DNA from: SAR86 cluster bacterium
Lineage (GTDB): Bacteria > Pseudomonadota > Gammaproteobacteria > Pseudomonadales > Azotimanducaceae
Reading direction: 5' to 3'
Length of the DNA stretch: 8,758 bases
Assembly (NCBI GenBank): GCA_013204195.1
Contig: JABMOJ010000515.1
Coordinates: 1-8,758 of the forward strand
Both the position numbers and the translations under genes were made by a program. Within the stretch, counting starts at the first letter, position 1. Every line of letters starts with the position of its first letter. Under the pieces are notes generated by a model. It searched no databases. It worked only from the letters and a program-made list of their open reading frames with translations, and had not been told where the DNA came from. Positions 1-6,527 of this stretch are shown here, piece by piece.

Positions 1-220
1 GTAATGTGTCGACGCCAAAGGGTTTATCGGTCAGGGCACGAGTCCGTTGAATCCATTCCCGTAACTGTTCTGGCTGACAGGCTGCGGCACCGAGGACACC
101 GAGACCACCGGCATTAGAGACTGCAGCGGCAAGTTCCGGGGTGCTGGCCCCACCCATCCCGGCAAGAACAATGGGGTATTCAATACCAAAAAGATCGCAG
201 AGCGGACTATGTAGTTTCAT
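1..220 (-). CDS. Nitronate monooxygenase-like flavoprotein (N-terminal part, cut by window edge)
   Basis: The reverse strand from 220 reads MKLHSPLCDLFGIEYPIVLA followed by GMGGAS, then SNAGGLGVLGAA, and leaves the window after about 73 residues. This is the characteristic start of the nitronate monooxygenase / 2-nitropropane dioxygenase family: a TIM-barrel FMN enzyme whose first strand ends in a small-residue loop and whose second carries an AGGLGxLG segment. Members oxidise alkyl nitronates, or act as related FMN-dependent enoyl reductases (FabK type). The substrate cannot be decided from this fragment because the catalytic histidine region lies outside the window. The start at 220 is supported by AGGAG (reverse strand) five to six bases upstream. 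The gene is divergent from the MlrC-like gene at 359 and shares the intervening 138 bp with it. Confidence 0.9.
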   Translation of the reverse strand, partial: MKLHSPLCDLFGIEYPIVLAGMGGASTPELAAAVSNAGGLGVLGAAACQPEQLREWIQRTRALTDKPFGVDTL

Positions 221-358
221 GAGGTACTCCTACCGTGAACATTGACACAAACTTAACCCAATTCAGGTGTAAACTCAGCTTAAATGGCTTGCTTGGACTG
301 GCCGATTGCATCAAATCAGTCCACTATCGTTACAGCGCCCTAACCAAGAGTCAAGCCG
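221..358. promoter_or_regulatory. Divergent intergenic region with bulged inverted repeat
   Basis: This gap separates two divergent genes, so it should hold promoters for both. A consensus-like TTGACA lies at 242-247 on the plus strand, but no good -10 hexamer follows at 16-18 bp, so a sigma-70 promoter is only tentative. At 294-323 there is an imperfect inverted repeat: TGGACT and GATT on the left pair with AATC and AGTCCA on the right, around the loop GCATCA and with an unpaired GGCC on one side. It ends 35 bp before the ATG at 359 and could be an operator or a leader hairpin. No convincing small gene is present. A short reading frame beginning at 235 runs into the next gene in another frame and lacks coding character. 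Confidence 0.35.
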
Positions 359-1876
359 ATGAAATTACTGATTGCGATGATGAGCCACGAAACCAACACC
401 TTTTCTCCGGTCCCAACGCCATTGACGCGGTTCGGCAATGGCGCGGCCCCTCCAGAAGGTGATGAGGCACTTTTCGAGATCAGTGGTCGAGCGCTGGCGA
501 TGGGTGGAATGTTGGCCGTCGCGCAGGCGGCCGGCGCTGAAATCGTGACGCCGATTGCCGCCGGCGCGCCCCCATCGGGTCCCGTTGATGACGGTGCCTA
601 TGAGTACATCTGTAACCTGATCTGTGAGCAAGCTGCGGGTTGTGATGGCGTTCTGCTGGAATTGCACGGTGCCATGGTCACCGAGACGCTAGAGGATGGT
701 GAAGGTACCCTACTAACCCGCTTGCGCCAGCTCTATCCTGATATGCCCATCGGCGTGGCGCTCGACATGCATGCCAATGTCTATCCAGCTATGGTCGATA
801 ACTCGACAATTATTACTGGCTTTCAGACCTACCCGCATATCGATATGTTTCAAACCGGTGAGCGCGCAGCGCGCGCCCTGCTGGCTTTTATGCGCGGTGA
901 AATACAGCCGGTTACCCGCTGGGGGAATTGTCCTATGTTGCCCCATGTTATGCGCCAAGGCACCGATGACATGCCCAACAAAGCCCTGCAACAACGGGTC
1001 GTTGAGATGGAGGCCGGTGACGCGGTAGCGGTGAGCCTGTTTACGGGTTTCCCCCACGCCGATATATACAACGCGGGCCTCAGCGTGGTGGTAACAACAG
1101 ATAATGACCCAGCACTGGCAGAAGCCTTACGCGATGAATTGCTTGAGATGGCTTGGGCTCAGCGTGCCGCATTTGTTTATCAAGTGACCCCCTTGCCTGA
1201 CGCCGTCGCCGCCGCCGAGACGGCTGCGAATGCGTCGGGTGACGGCCCAGTGATACTGCTCGATCACTATGATAATACCGCCTCTGGCGGCACCATGGAC
1301 ACGACTGAGGTGCTGCGGGAAATACTCCGTCAGGGCCTGGAAGATGTGGCCGTCTTTGCCATTTATGATCCCATCGCAGTGGCTGAACTGATAGCCGTCG
1401 GGGTGGGACAGGACGCGACGGTGAACCTGGGTGCCCGGTTTCATCTGGATGCGCTGGCTCAACAAAGTCGCCCTCTCACTGTCAGCGGTCGGGTTCGACT
1501 GATCTCAGATGGCAAGTTCGTCGTTTCCGGCCCGATGGGCACTGGGTCGGCGATCAATATGGGCGCCACTGTGGTGCTCGACACCGGCAACGTTCAAATT
1601 ATCGTGATTAGCCGTCATTTTGAACCCTACGATCTGGGTTGCTTCACGAGCTTGGGCATTGATCCGTTGAAAAAACGCTTTCTGATGTTGAAGAGTCGAA
1701 TACATTACCGCGCAACATTTAAGCCGATCGCTAAAGAACTTATCGAATGTGCGGGGCTCGGCGTGTGCACCTCAGATTATGATCAGCTCAAATTCCGCCA
1801 TGTTCGCCGACCGATTTATCCCTTAGATAACATCAATTCAGACAAGTTGTCCCAGGGCTTCCCTCAGGACAGTTAA
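359..1876 (+). CDS. M81 family metallopeptidase, MlrC-like (microcystinase C homologue)
   Basis: This 505-residue protein has the full M81/MlrC architecture. The N-terminal domain starts with the family signature SHETNTFSP (residues 9-17). LHGAM is at 102-106, DMHAN at 136-140 and TYPHIDM at 157-163. LLDHYDNTASGG (300-311) opens the second half, and the C-terminal domain has a typical LGIDP...KSRIHYRATF segment (432-454). From memory of the MlrC family, zinc is bound by an Asp-x-His pair plus a His 22 residues later; D136, H138 and H160 match that spacing, with E11 and H103 as likely further active-site residues, so the enzyme looks intact. MlrC cleaves the linearised microcystin product, but most homologues have unknown substrates and are found in genomes without mlrA/B; neither is seen here. 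Length is normal. The start at 359 has AAGAG eight bases upstream. The gene is convergent with the SDR gene, with stop codons three bases apart. Confidence 0.93.
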   Translation: MKLLIAMMSHETNTFSPVPTPLTRFGNGAAPPEGDEALFEISGRALAMGGMLAVAQAAGAEIVTPIAAGAPPSGPVDDGAYEYICNLICEQAAGCDGVLLELHGAMVTETLEDGEGTLLTRLRQLYPDMPIGVALDMHANVYPAMVDNSTIITGFQTYPHIDMFQTGERAARALLAFMRGEIQPVTRWGNCPMLPHVMRQGTDDMPNKALQQRVVEMEAGDAVAVSLFTGFPHADIYNAGLSVVVTTDNDPALAEALRDELLEMAWAQRAAFVYQVTPLPDAVAAAETAANASGDGPVILLDHYDNTASGGTMDTTEVLREILRQGLEDVAVFAIYDPIAVAELIAVGVGQDATVNLGARFHLDALAQQSRPLTVSGRVRLISDGKFVVSGPMGTGSAINMGATVVLDTGNVQIIVISRHFEPYDLGCFTSLGIDPLKKRFLMLKSRIHYRATFKPIAKELIECAGLGVCTSDYDQLKFRHVRRPIYPLDNINSDKLSQGFPQDS

Positions 1877-1879
1877 GCG

Positions 1880-2638
1880 TTAAGTGACGCTGTAACCGCC
1901 ATCCACCGGCAAGGAAATCCCGGTGACAAAATCTGATGCGGCTGAGGCCAGAAACACCGCCGCCCCGGCTAGTTCCTCGGGTTTGCCGAAGCGGGCAACC
2001 GGCGTACGTGCAATAATCAGTTCATAAAAAGCCTTGTTGTCCATGGCCGGCGCCGTCATCTCGGTGCTAATCCAGCCTGGCAGCAGCGCATTGACCTGAA
2101 TATTGTGGCGCGCCCACGCGACGGCCAAGGATTTGGTGAGCTGAATGACGCCACCCTTACTGGCCGCATAGGGTGATACGGTGGGCGATCCGAAGATAGA
2201 ATACATGGACCCAATATTAATGATCTTGCCGCCGCCTGCACTCTTTAGGTGCGGATAAACCGCCTGAGAAAATTTCAAGACTGACTTCAAGTTGATATCC
2301 AGTACTTCATCCCAGACCTCATCCTGTAATTTCTCTGGCGCGCCACCACCAGAGACGCCGGCGTTGTTGACCAGAATATCGATGCGACCAAATTCCGTCA
2401 GGGTGTCTTCAATACAACGATCAATATCCTCTTTCAGACTCACATCACAAGCCAGTCCCAGACAGGAACGGTTTTCAGCCCGCAGGCTAGCCACGGCCTT
2501 CTGGTTTTTCTGTACATTGCGGCCGACGATGACTAGGTTGGCGCCGGCCTCTGAAAGGCCGCGGGCAATGCCGAGTCCAATCCCGCCATTACCACCGGTG
2601 ACAATGGCTGTTTTTCCCTTCAGATCGAATAATTTCAT
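1880..2638 (-). CDS. Short-chain dehydrogenase/reductase (SDR), classical type
   Basis: The 252-residue protein is a complete classical SDR with a Rossmann fold. The cofactor loop TGGNGGIG is at 14-21, NNAG at 91-94, a conserved Asn at 116, the catalytic Ser at 144 and Tyr157-x3-Lys161 (YAASK). The C-terminus has the usual PVDGGY segment (244-249). An Arg at position 40 after the second strand (VGRN) and no acidic residue at its tip hints at NADP(H), but this is weak. Best resemblance is to 2-deoxy-gluconate/glucose/3-oxoacyl-ACP reductase-like SDRs that oxidise or reduce a sugar or acyl hydroxyl; the substrate cannot be assigned. The start has AGGAG eight bases upstream on the reverse strand. 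The gene is divergent from the AlaX gene (76-bp gap) and convergent with the MlrC-like gene, so it is probably transcribed alone. Confidence 0.95.
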   Translation of the reverse strand: MKLFDLKGKTAIVTGGNGGIGLGIARGLSEAGANLVIVGRNVQKNQKAVASLRAENRSCLGLACDVSLKEDIDRCIEDTLTEFGRIDILVNNAGVSGGGAPEKLQDEVWDEVLDINLKSVLKFSQAVYPHLKSAGGGKIINIGSMYSIFGSPTVSPYAASKGGVIQLTKSLAVAWARHNIQVNALLPGWISTEMTAPAMDNKAFYELIIARTPVARFGKPEELAGAAVFLASAASDFVTGISLPVDGGYSVT

Positions 2639-2714
2639 CTACGCTGCTCCTGCGCTCTCAATTGCATTTTTTCATGATACATTACCGTTTCAATTGCCAT
2701 CGTGTGGAAGAACA
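2639..2714. promoter_or_regulatory. Divergent promoter region between SDR and AlaX genes
   Basis: This AT-richer gap of 76 bp must carry start signals for both divergent genes. It holds the Shine-Dalgarno sequence AGGAG for the SDR gene (reverse strand) and GGAAG at 2706-2710 for the AlaX gene. On the reverse strand a TATCAT -10-like hexamer can be seen (2673-2678) without a good -35. No hairpin or clear operator is visible. Confidence 0.35.
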
Positions 2715-3443
2715 ATGACCGCAAAAATTTTCTATTCAGACACTTATTTACAAACCTTGAATGCCAAGGTGACGGCAGTTGATGGGGCCTGGGTGGAATT
2801 TGACCAAACCCTGTTTTACCCCGAGGGTGGTGGTCAACCTGGCGATACCGGCTCGGTCCAGCCCGCCTCGCAGGCAAGCGACGTGCAGTACCGAGTGCTG
2901 GATACCCGCAAGGGTGAAGCGCCGACTAGTATCTGCCATCTCATCGACAACGCTGACCACTCGCTGCAAGTCGGTGACATGATAAGCATGACCCTCGACT
3001 GGGATCGGCGCTACCGGCATATGCGAATGCACACCTGCCTACATCTGCTGGGCTCTTTGATACCGGCACCCGTCACCGGTGGTTCAGTAGGTGCTGACAA
3101 AAGCCGGCTCGATTTTGATATAGGCGATCTGCAACTCGATAAAGATACGTTGACCGCAGGCCTCAACGAATTAATTCACGGGGCCAAGGCGATCAGCCTG
3201 GAAACCATTGATGATGCGGCGTTGGATGCTAATCCTGGCCTGGTCAGAACCATGTCAGTTCAGCCACCTAGGGGCTCAGGTAGCATTCGTATGGTGCGCA
3301 TCGAGAGTGTTGATTACCAGCCTTGTGGTGGTACGCACATACGTAACACTGCTGAAATAGGTCCGGTACGCGTGTCTAAAATAGAGAACAAAGGCAAACG
3401 TAATCGCCGAATCCATCTGATCTTCGATGCGGTTGCGGGCTGA
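2715..3443 (+). CDS. Alanyl-tRNA editing protein, AlaX type
   Basis: This 242-residue protein resembles the editing domain of alanyl-tRNA synthetase but lacks the synthetase part. FYPEGGGQPGD is at 34-44. The zinc ligands are visible as HTCLH (H106, H110) and CGGTH (C204, H208), the two-part HxxxH...CxxxH site of the family. AlaX proteins hydrolyse Ser-tRNA(Ala) or Gly-tRNA(Ala) in trans and so protect translation from mischarged tRNA in the cytoplasm. The size matches the medium-length AlaX-M class. The reading frame stays open from 2292, but that part is antisense to the SDR gene. The true start is ATG 2715: homology begins there and GGAAG lies four bases upstream. It stands alone, convergent with the flavodoxin gene. 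Confidence 0.93.
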   Translation: MTAKIFYSDTYLQTLNAKVTAVDGAWVEFDQTLFYPEGGGQPGDTGSVQPASQASDVQYRVLDTRKGEAPTSICHLIDNADHSLQVGDMISMTLDWDRRYRHMRMHTCLHLLGSLIPAPVTGGSVGADKSRLDFDIGDLQLDKDTLTAGLNELIHGAKAISLETIDDAALDANPGLVRTMSVQPPRGSGSIRMVRIESVDYQPCGGTHIRNTAEIGPVRVSKIENKGKRNRRIHLIFDAVAG

Positions 3444-3451
3444 AAGCCTGA

Positions 3452-3910
3452 CTAGAAAATGCCGGATTCGATGCCGGCAGCCATATACAGGCCAAATTCT
3501 TCACACTGCACCAGGGTTTCGGGCGTCACGTTGCCACGGGAAATGATGGGTTCCTGCACCTCTTTGAAGGGAAAGCCGCTGGCGATTCGCCGAATACTGG
3601 TGAGCGCCCCGGTGCCATCATTAGATGCACTGATGAAAATGCAGTAGGGCAAGCCTTCGACCTTACCCTCGGCAGGATAAAAAGTGCGATCAAAAAAATC
3701 TTTCATGGCACCGGACATGTAGCCAAAATTTTCCGGGGTGCCCAGAATCAATCCATCCGCCCATAAAAGATCATCGACGTCCGCAGCATGGGCAACTCGT
3801 AAGCGGATCTCAATCTCGATATCCGGGTGCTCACAGCCCCTGGCGACGGCCTCTGCCATCTTGCCGGTGGTGCCATCCTTGCTGTGAAAGACAATCAGCA
3901 GATGCTTCAT
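3452..3910 (-). CDS. Flavodoxin-family protein (FMN-binding, NADPH:quinone oxidoreductase-like)
   Basis: The 152-residue protein has a flavodoxin-like fold. FHSKDGTTGKMAEAVARG (8-25) is the FMN phosphate-binding loop and first helix. GTPENFGYMSGAMKDFFDR (57-75) is the second FMN-contacting loop, typical of flavodoxin/WrbA-like oxidoreductases. SASNDGTGALTSIRRI (94-109) supplies the third flavin contact. It should be a soluble cytoplasmic electron carrier or small NAD(P)H oxidoreductase; the partner is unknown. It is the last gene of a three-gene unit, starting five bases after the stop codon of the Rieske gene, with only a weak ribosome-binding sequence, which suggests translation coupled to the gene before it. 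It is convergent with the AlaX gene eight bases downstream. Confidence 0.9.
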   Translation of the reverse strand: MKHLLIVFHSKDGTTGKMAEAVARGCEHPDIEIEIRLRVAHAADVDDLLWADGLILGTPENFGYMSGAMKDFFDRTFYPAEGKVEGLPYCIFISASNDGTGALTSIRRIASGFPFKEVQEPIISRGNVTPETLVQCEEFGLYMAAGIESGIF

Positions 3911-3915
3911 CGGCG

Positions 3916-4470
3916 TTAAACCTGGGTGTCATCGGCAAGCTTCAACCGAATGATATTGCCTGAGACAAACTGATAGTGCGGGATTTCCAGATTGGTCGGC
4001 GCCGCAGCATCGACCAACACGCGACCCGCCAGATCATAGTCACTCTGATGGCATGGGCATTTGAAGCCAATCCCGTCTTTATTGACGGCGCTGACCTCGC
4101 AACCCAAATGGGTACAGTTACTGTAGGTCACAAAGACTTCCGGACGCAGAGATCTGAAGTTGTTTGCCGCAAATGCCGGCTGAGACGAGTCAAGAGAGGT
4201 TGGATCCTTTAGGGCCAGCTCAGAGGCTTCTAGACTGCGAAGCATCTCTCGAGACCGCCGTTGGACAAACAGATTACGACCGCGCCAACGCACCAAGCGC
4301 GACTCACCCGGTGCCAGCGCCTCGAGGGAAACATCGAGACTGGTATCCTCAGAAAACGCGGGTATCCAAGACTTCAGGAAAGGATAAGTTAAAAAACCCA
4401 GGCCGGTTACAGTAAAACCTTGGACAATGCGGGTTAACAACCAACGACGTTTCACGGGTGTGAGACTCAT
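3916..4470 (-). CDS. Rieske [2Fe-2S] protein, PetA-like, with Tat signal anchor
   Basis: This 184-residue protein has the layout of the ubiquinol-cytochrome c reductase iron-sulfur subunit. KRRWLL (7-12) is a twin-arginine motif, followed by a hydrophobic stretch (about 13-37) that would act as an uncleaved membrane anchor. The cluster-binding loops are CTHLGC (C119, H121, C124) and CPCH (C138, C140, H141). By family knowledge C119, H121, C138 and H141 hold the cluster and C124-C140 form the disulfide. The usual CPCHGS is CPCHQS here, but S143 and Y145, the residues that raise the redox potential, are kept, as is the PAPTNLEIP segment (157-164). It should face the periplasm. No cytochrome b or c1 gene lies beside it. 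Its ATG overlaps the stop codon of the amidohydrolase gene (ATGA), so the two are translationally coupled. It may be a second, dedicated copy rather than the bc1 subunit. Confidence 0.92.
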   Translation of the reverse strand: MSLTPVKRRWLLTRIVQGFTVTGLGFLTYPFLKSWIPAFSEDTSLDVSLEALAPGESRLVRWRGRNLFVQRRSREMLRSLEASELALKDPTSLDSSQPAFAANNFRSLRPEVFVTYSNCTHLGCEVSAVNKDGIGFKCPCHQSDYDLAGRVLVDAAAPTNLEIPHYQFVSGNIIRLKLADDTQV

Positions 4471-5465
4471 AAACGGTAGACTCGAGTTGCTGTATCGTGG
4501 AATAAGGCGGCCCGATCGTTAGCAGAAAGACTACGCGAGAGCTTCTTAAACGCGTTCCAGAGTGCCTGATAGGAACAGGAGTCCTTATCCACGGGGAAAT
4601 TACTTTCGAACATGCAGCGCTGGGCACCAAAGATCTCCAGGCAGTGCTCATAGTAGGCGCCAGTGGCGTCCACAAGCTCATCAGAACTTGGTGGCAATGC
4701 CCTTTGGTGCCAGAGAAAGCCATTCACCTTCATATTGATACCACCCAGTTTGAAGTGGACATTAGGACAGTCTGCCAATGCCGAAATACTGTCTCGCCAA
4801 GCGGCAAAAACTTCGCGCTGCTGTCCCGCATAGGGGCCGATGCCCAGAGGCCCGCCGAAATGATCGAGAATAATGGTGGTCTCCGGAAAAGCCCGCGCGA
4901 GATCCACAAACTCAGCCATCTGCTGATGATAAAACCAAGCATCAAAGGATAAGCCCAGCGGACTCAGCTGACTGAAACCTTCTCGAAACGTAGCATCCAG
5001 CATCAGTCCTGCTGGTGGATTACTATGGGAGTTACGAATCGCGTCGGATTCATGCCAGCCGGTCGCGTGTCGAATGCCGCGAAAGCGATTGGGGCTGGCG
5101 GCCATATGCGCTTCGAGCACTGTCTTGACTTCGCGTCCAAGGCTCAGATCGGCGTGACTGACGATGCCGCTGGCGACTCGAGTGGGCCCATACTGGCCGC
5201 TGGCACTCATGGCCGCGACTCCCTGAACAAACTCAGTTTCACCCACGGGTCGCAGCTGGCGTTAGCCGCTGGCGCGATACATGGAGCCGCATTCGACGAA
5301 CACGGTGCTGACCACATTATGGCCACTGTTGGTATCCTGCAGAATTTCGTCCAACAGGTAACGACTGCCTGGATGATCCCAAAGATGATGGTGCGGATCA
5401 CAAATCGGCAAGTCAGGTTCTAGCGCCTCTTCCACCACTTGTGCCAGCCATGCGGCTTGTTTCAT
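4467..5465 (-). pseudogene. Amidohydrolase-2 family TIM-barrel hydrolase, interrupted by an in-frame TAA
   Basis: The reading frame codes for a metal-dependent hydrolase of the amidohydrolase 2 family (lactone, amide or decarboxylation chemistry), 332 codons plus stop if read through. Before the stop it has CDPHHHLWD (residues 22-30), the N-terminal metal motif. After it come GWHESD (136-141), a His at 180 (FYHQQ), ILDHFGGPLG (200-209) and MFESNFPVDK (285-294). Codon 68 is TAA (bases 5264-5262) within MYRASG-stop-RQLRPVGETEF. Both sides are in one frame and clearly one protein, so this is a nonsense change, not a frameshift. A downstream restart at GTG 5246 would make 259 residues but would lack the HHH metal site and has no ribosome-binding sequence. 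The rest looks well conserved, so the lesion is recent or a sequencing error. It is the first gene of the operon with the Rieske and flavodoxin genes. Confidence 0.85.
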
Positions 5466-5470
5466 CGTCA

Positions 5471-5477
5471 CTCCCTT
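5471..5477 (-). promoter_or_regulatory. Ribosome-binding site that fixes the amidohydrolase start
   Basis: On the reverse strand AAGGGAG lies five bases before ATG 5465. An alternative GTG start at 5471 would use the last base of this site as its own first base, leaving no spacing, so ATG 5465 is the better start. Confidence 0.7.
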
Positions 5478-5569
5478 GCTATTGATTCTGGTGCCAGGCT
5501 GGCCTGCGATAGCCTAATGGATTTGATCATGCTAGCGTTAACCCAACTTGTCCAGTATCCGGTATTTCT
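5478..5569. promoter_or_regulatory. Divergent intergenic region between amidohydrolase operon and HAD gene
   Basis: This region should contain promoters for the minus-strand operon and the plus-strand HAD gene. GCCAG-g-CTGGC at 5493-5503 is a perfect short palindrome of the size of a repressor half-site pair. CTAGCGTTAA at 5532-5541 recurs at 6490-6499, in both cases 28 bases before a start codon. Neither strand shows a convincing pair of -35 and -10 hexamers, and the HAD gene has no clear Shine-Dalgarno sequence. Confidence 0.35.
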
Positions 5570-6373
5570 ATGTCCTATACAGCCTTGGCGATCGACCTCG
5601 ATGGCACGCTTTTAGTCGGCGAAGACCTCTCCGCGCGCAATCGAGACGCCGTGGCGGCGGCCCATGCCGCGGGATTAGCGATCATTATCGCCACCGCCCG
5701 CTGGCGGCATATGGCCCAACGTATTGCCGACCAAATAGGCCTGGCGCAACCCATCATCGCTTGCAGCGGTGCACAGGTTTATCTGCCTGACAGTCAGCGG
5801 GATATTTTTGATCATCGGCTACCAGCGGCATTCGTCGCTGAACTGTATGCTTTGTGCAACGAGCAGCGTTGTGTCGCGACGGTAACGGTCGCTGATGAGG
5901 TCCTGTTGAAACTCGACGGCGAGCCCAATCAAGGGCTTTTGTCGCCGGAGATGCGTTGGGTACCGCAACTCTCGACCACCGCGCACGCGGCGCCTCGCAT
6001 TGCGGCTATTCAGGGGTCGGCCATCAATGAAATTATTAAGGGTGATTTAAAGTTGCGTTATGCTGACCAGGTTAACGTCTATGACTCCATCGGACCGAAC
6101 GGCAAGATCATCATCACGATCACCGCTAAAGCCGCCAACAAGGGCGAAGCGTTGCTGGCCAGCTGCCAGCATTTGGGAATTCAACCCGCGCAGGTGATTA
6201 CCTTTGGCGACGCCGAGAATGATATTGAGATGTTTAAAGTCAGTGGTGCATCGGTTGCCATGGGTCAAGCCAGCGATGCGGTCAAAGCCGCTGCGACTGT
6301 AGTCACCGCGGCCAATACCGAGGATGGTGTGGCTCAGGCCATCGACAGAATTCTGCGTACCGGTGCGCCTTGA
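5570..6373 (+). CDS. HAD-superfamily hydrolase, Cof type (class IIB phosphatase)
   Basis: The 267-residue protein has all four HAD motifs. DLDGTLL is at 9-15 (nucleophile D9, acid/base D11), IATAR at 40-44 (T42), Lys191 in ANKGEAL, and GDAENDIEMF at 213-222 (D214, D218). The region between the second and third motifs, about 70-185, is the size of a C2B cap, as in Cof/YbiV-type phosphatases. These enzymes remove phosphate from sugar phosphates, flavin or pyridoxal phosphates in the cytoplasm with magnesium; the substrate cannot be told from sequence. It is divergent from the amidohydrolase operon. No strong ribosome-binding site precedes the ATG. The stop codon TGA (6371-6373) falls inside the first unit of a decamer array, so the array begins exactly at the end of the gene. 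Confidence 0.93.
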   Translation: MSYTALAIDLDGTLLVGEDLSARNRDAVAAAHAAGLAIIIATARWRHMAQRIADQIGLAQPIIACSGAQVYLPDSQRDIFDHRLPAAFVAELYALCNEQRCVATVTVADEVLLKLDGEPNQGLLSPEMRWVPQLSTTAHAAPRIAAIQGSAINEIIKGDLKLRYADQVNVYDSIGPNGKIIITITAKAANKGEALLASCQHLGIQPAQVITFGDAENDIEMFKVSGASVAMGQASDAVKAAATVVTAANTEDGVAQAIDRILRTGAP

Positions 6374-6469
6374 GCAGCCTTGAGCAGTCTTGAGCTGTCT
6401 TGAGCAGTCTTGAGCAGCCTTGAGCAGCCTTGAACAGCCTTGCGCAGCCTTGAACAGCCTTGAGCTAAC
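6370..6469 (+). repeat. Tandem array of a 10-bp unit (TTGAGCAGCC), nine copies plus a partial tenth
   Basis: The array has a strict period of 10 bases. Units 1, 5 and 6 are TTGAGCAGCC, units 2 and 4 TTGAGCAGTC, unit 3 TTGAGCTGTC, units 7 and 9 TTGAACAGCC, unit 8 TTGCGCAGCC, and unit 10 TTGAGCTAAC drifts away after six bases. Variants cluster (2-4 and 7-9), which indicates growth by slippage or block duplication followed by mutation. Because 10 is not a multiple of 3, the TGA in successive units falls in rotating frames and closes every plus-strand frame after the HAD gene. The first TGA is the HAD stop. The 10-bp period is close to one helical turn, so all units would face the same side of the DNA. 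No inverted symmetry within the unit is apparent. Confidence 0.95.
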
Positions 6470-6527
6470 CGCCGGAAACCAAATTTGAACTAGCGTTAAG
6501 CCCGCGCTCAATCAGAGTCATAAGCCT
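6470..6527 (+). promoter_or_regulatory. Leader of the alpha/beta hydrolase gene with repeated CTAGCGTTAA element
   Basis: This short stretch between the decamer array and ATG 6528 contains CTAGCGTTAA at 6490-6499, preceded by ATTTGA. The same ten bases, also with ATTTGA just upstream, lie before the HAD gene, again 28 bases before its ATG. The element may be part of a promoter, but no standard -10/-35 pair or strong ribosome-binding site can be recognised. Confidence 0.35.

Noticed and set aside
235..462. Small plus-strand frame starting before the MlrC-like gene
   Set aside because: It overlaps the well-supported MlrC-like gene in another frame, has no family signature and no ribosome-binding site.
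1876..1891. AGCGT/ACGCT hairpin across the MlrC-like and SDR stop codons as a terminator
   Set aside because: The stem has only five pairs with no T-run on either side, too weak to call.
2292..2714. Open frame extending the AlaX gene upstream by 141 codons
   Set aside because: This part is antisense to the 5' half of the SDR gene and has no similarity to AlaX. The family homology begins at ATG 2715, which has a ribosome-binding sequence.
3438..3448. GGCT-GAA-AGCC hairpin between the AlaX and flavodoxin genes as a terminator
   Set aside because: The stem is four pairs and no T-run follows on the plus strand.
4467..5246. Independent 259-residue protein starting at GTG 5246
   Set aside because: It is the in-frame remainder of the amidohydrolase beyond the TAA, lacks the N-terminal metal motif and has no ribosome-binding sequence before GTG.
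5493..5503. GCCAG-g-CTGGC palindrome as an operator
   Set aside because: It is perfect but short; an 11-bp palindrome with no second copy can arise by chance, so it is only mentioned in the intergenic entry.
6370..6469. CRISPR-like array
   Set aside because: The units are 10 bp and adjoin directly with no unique spacers.
6047..6511. Reverse-strand open frame with a 10-residue repeat pattern rich in Ala, Gln, Cys and Ser
   Set aside because: The repeated residues are simply the decamer DNA array read in a frame without stops, and the rest is antisense to the HAD gene.
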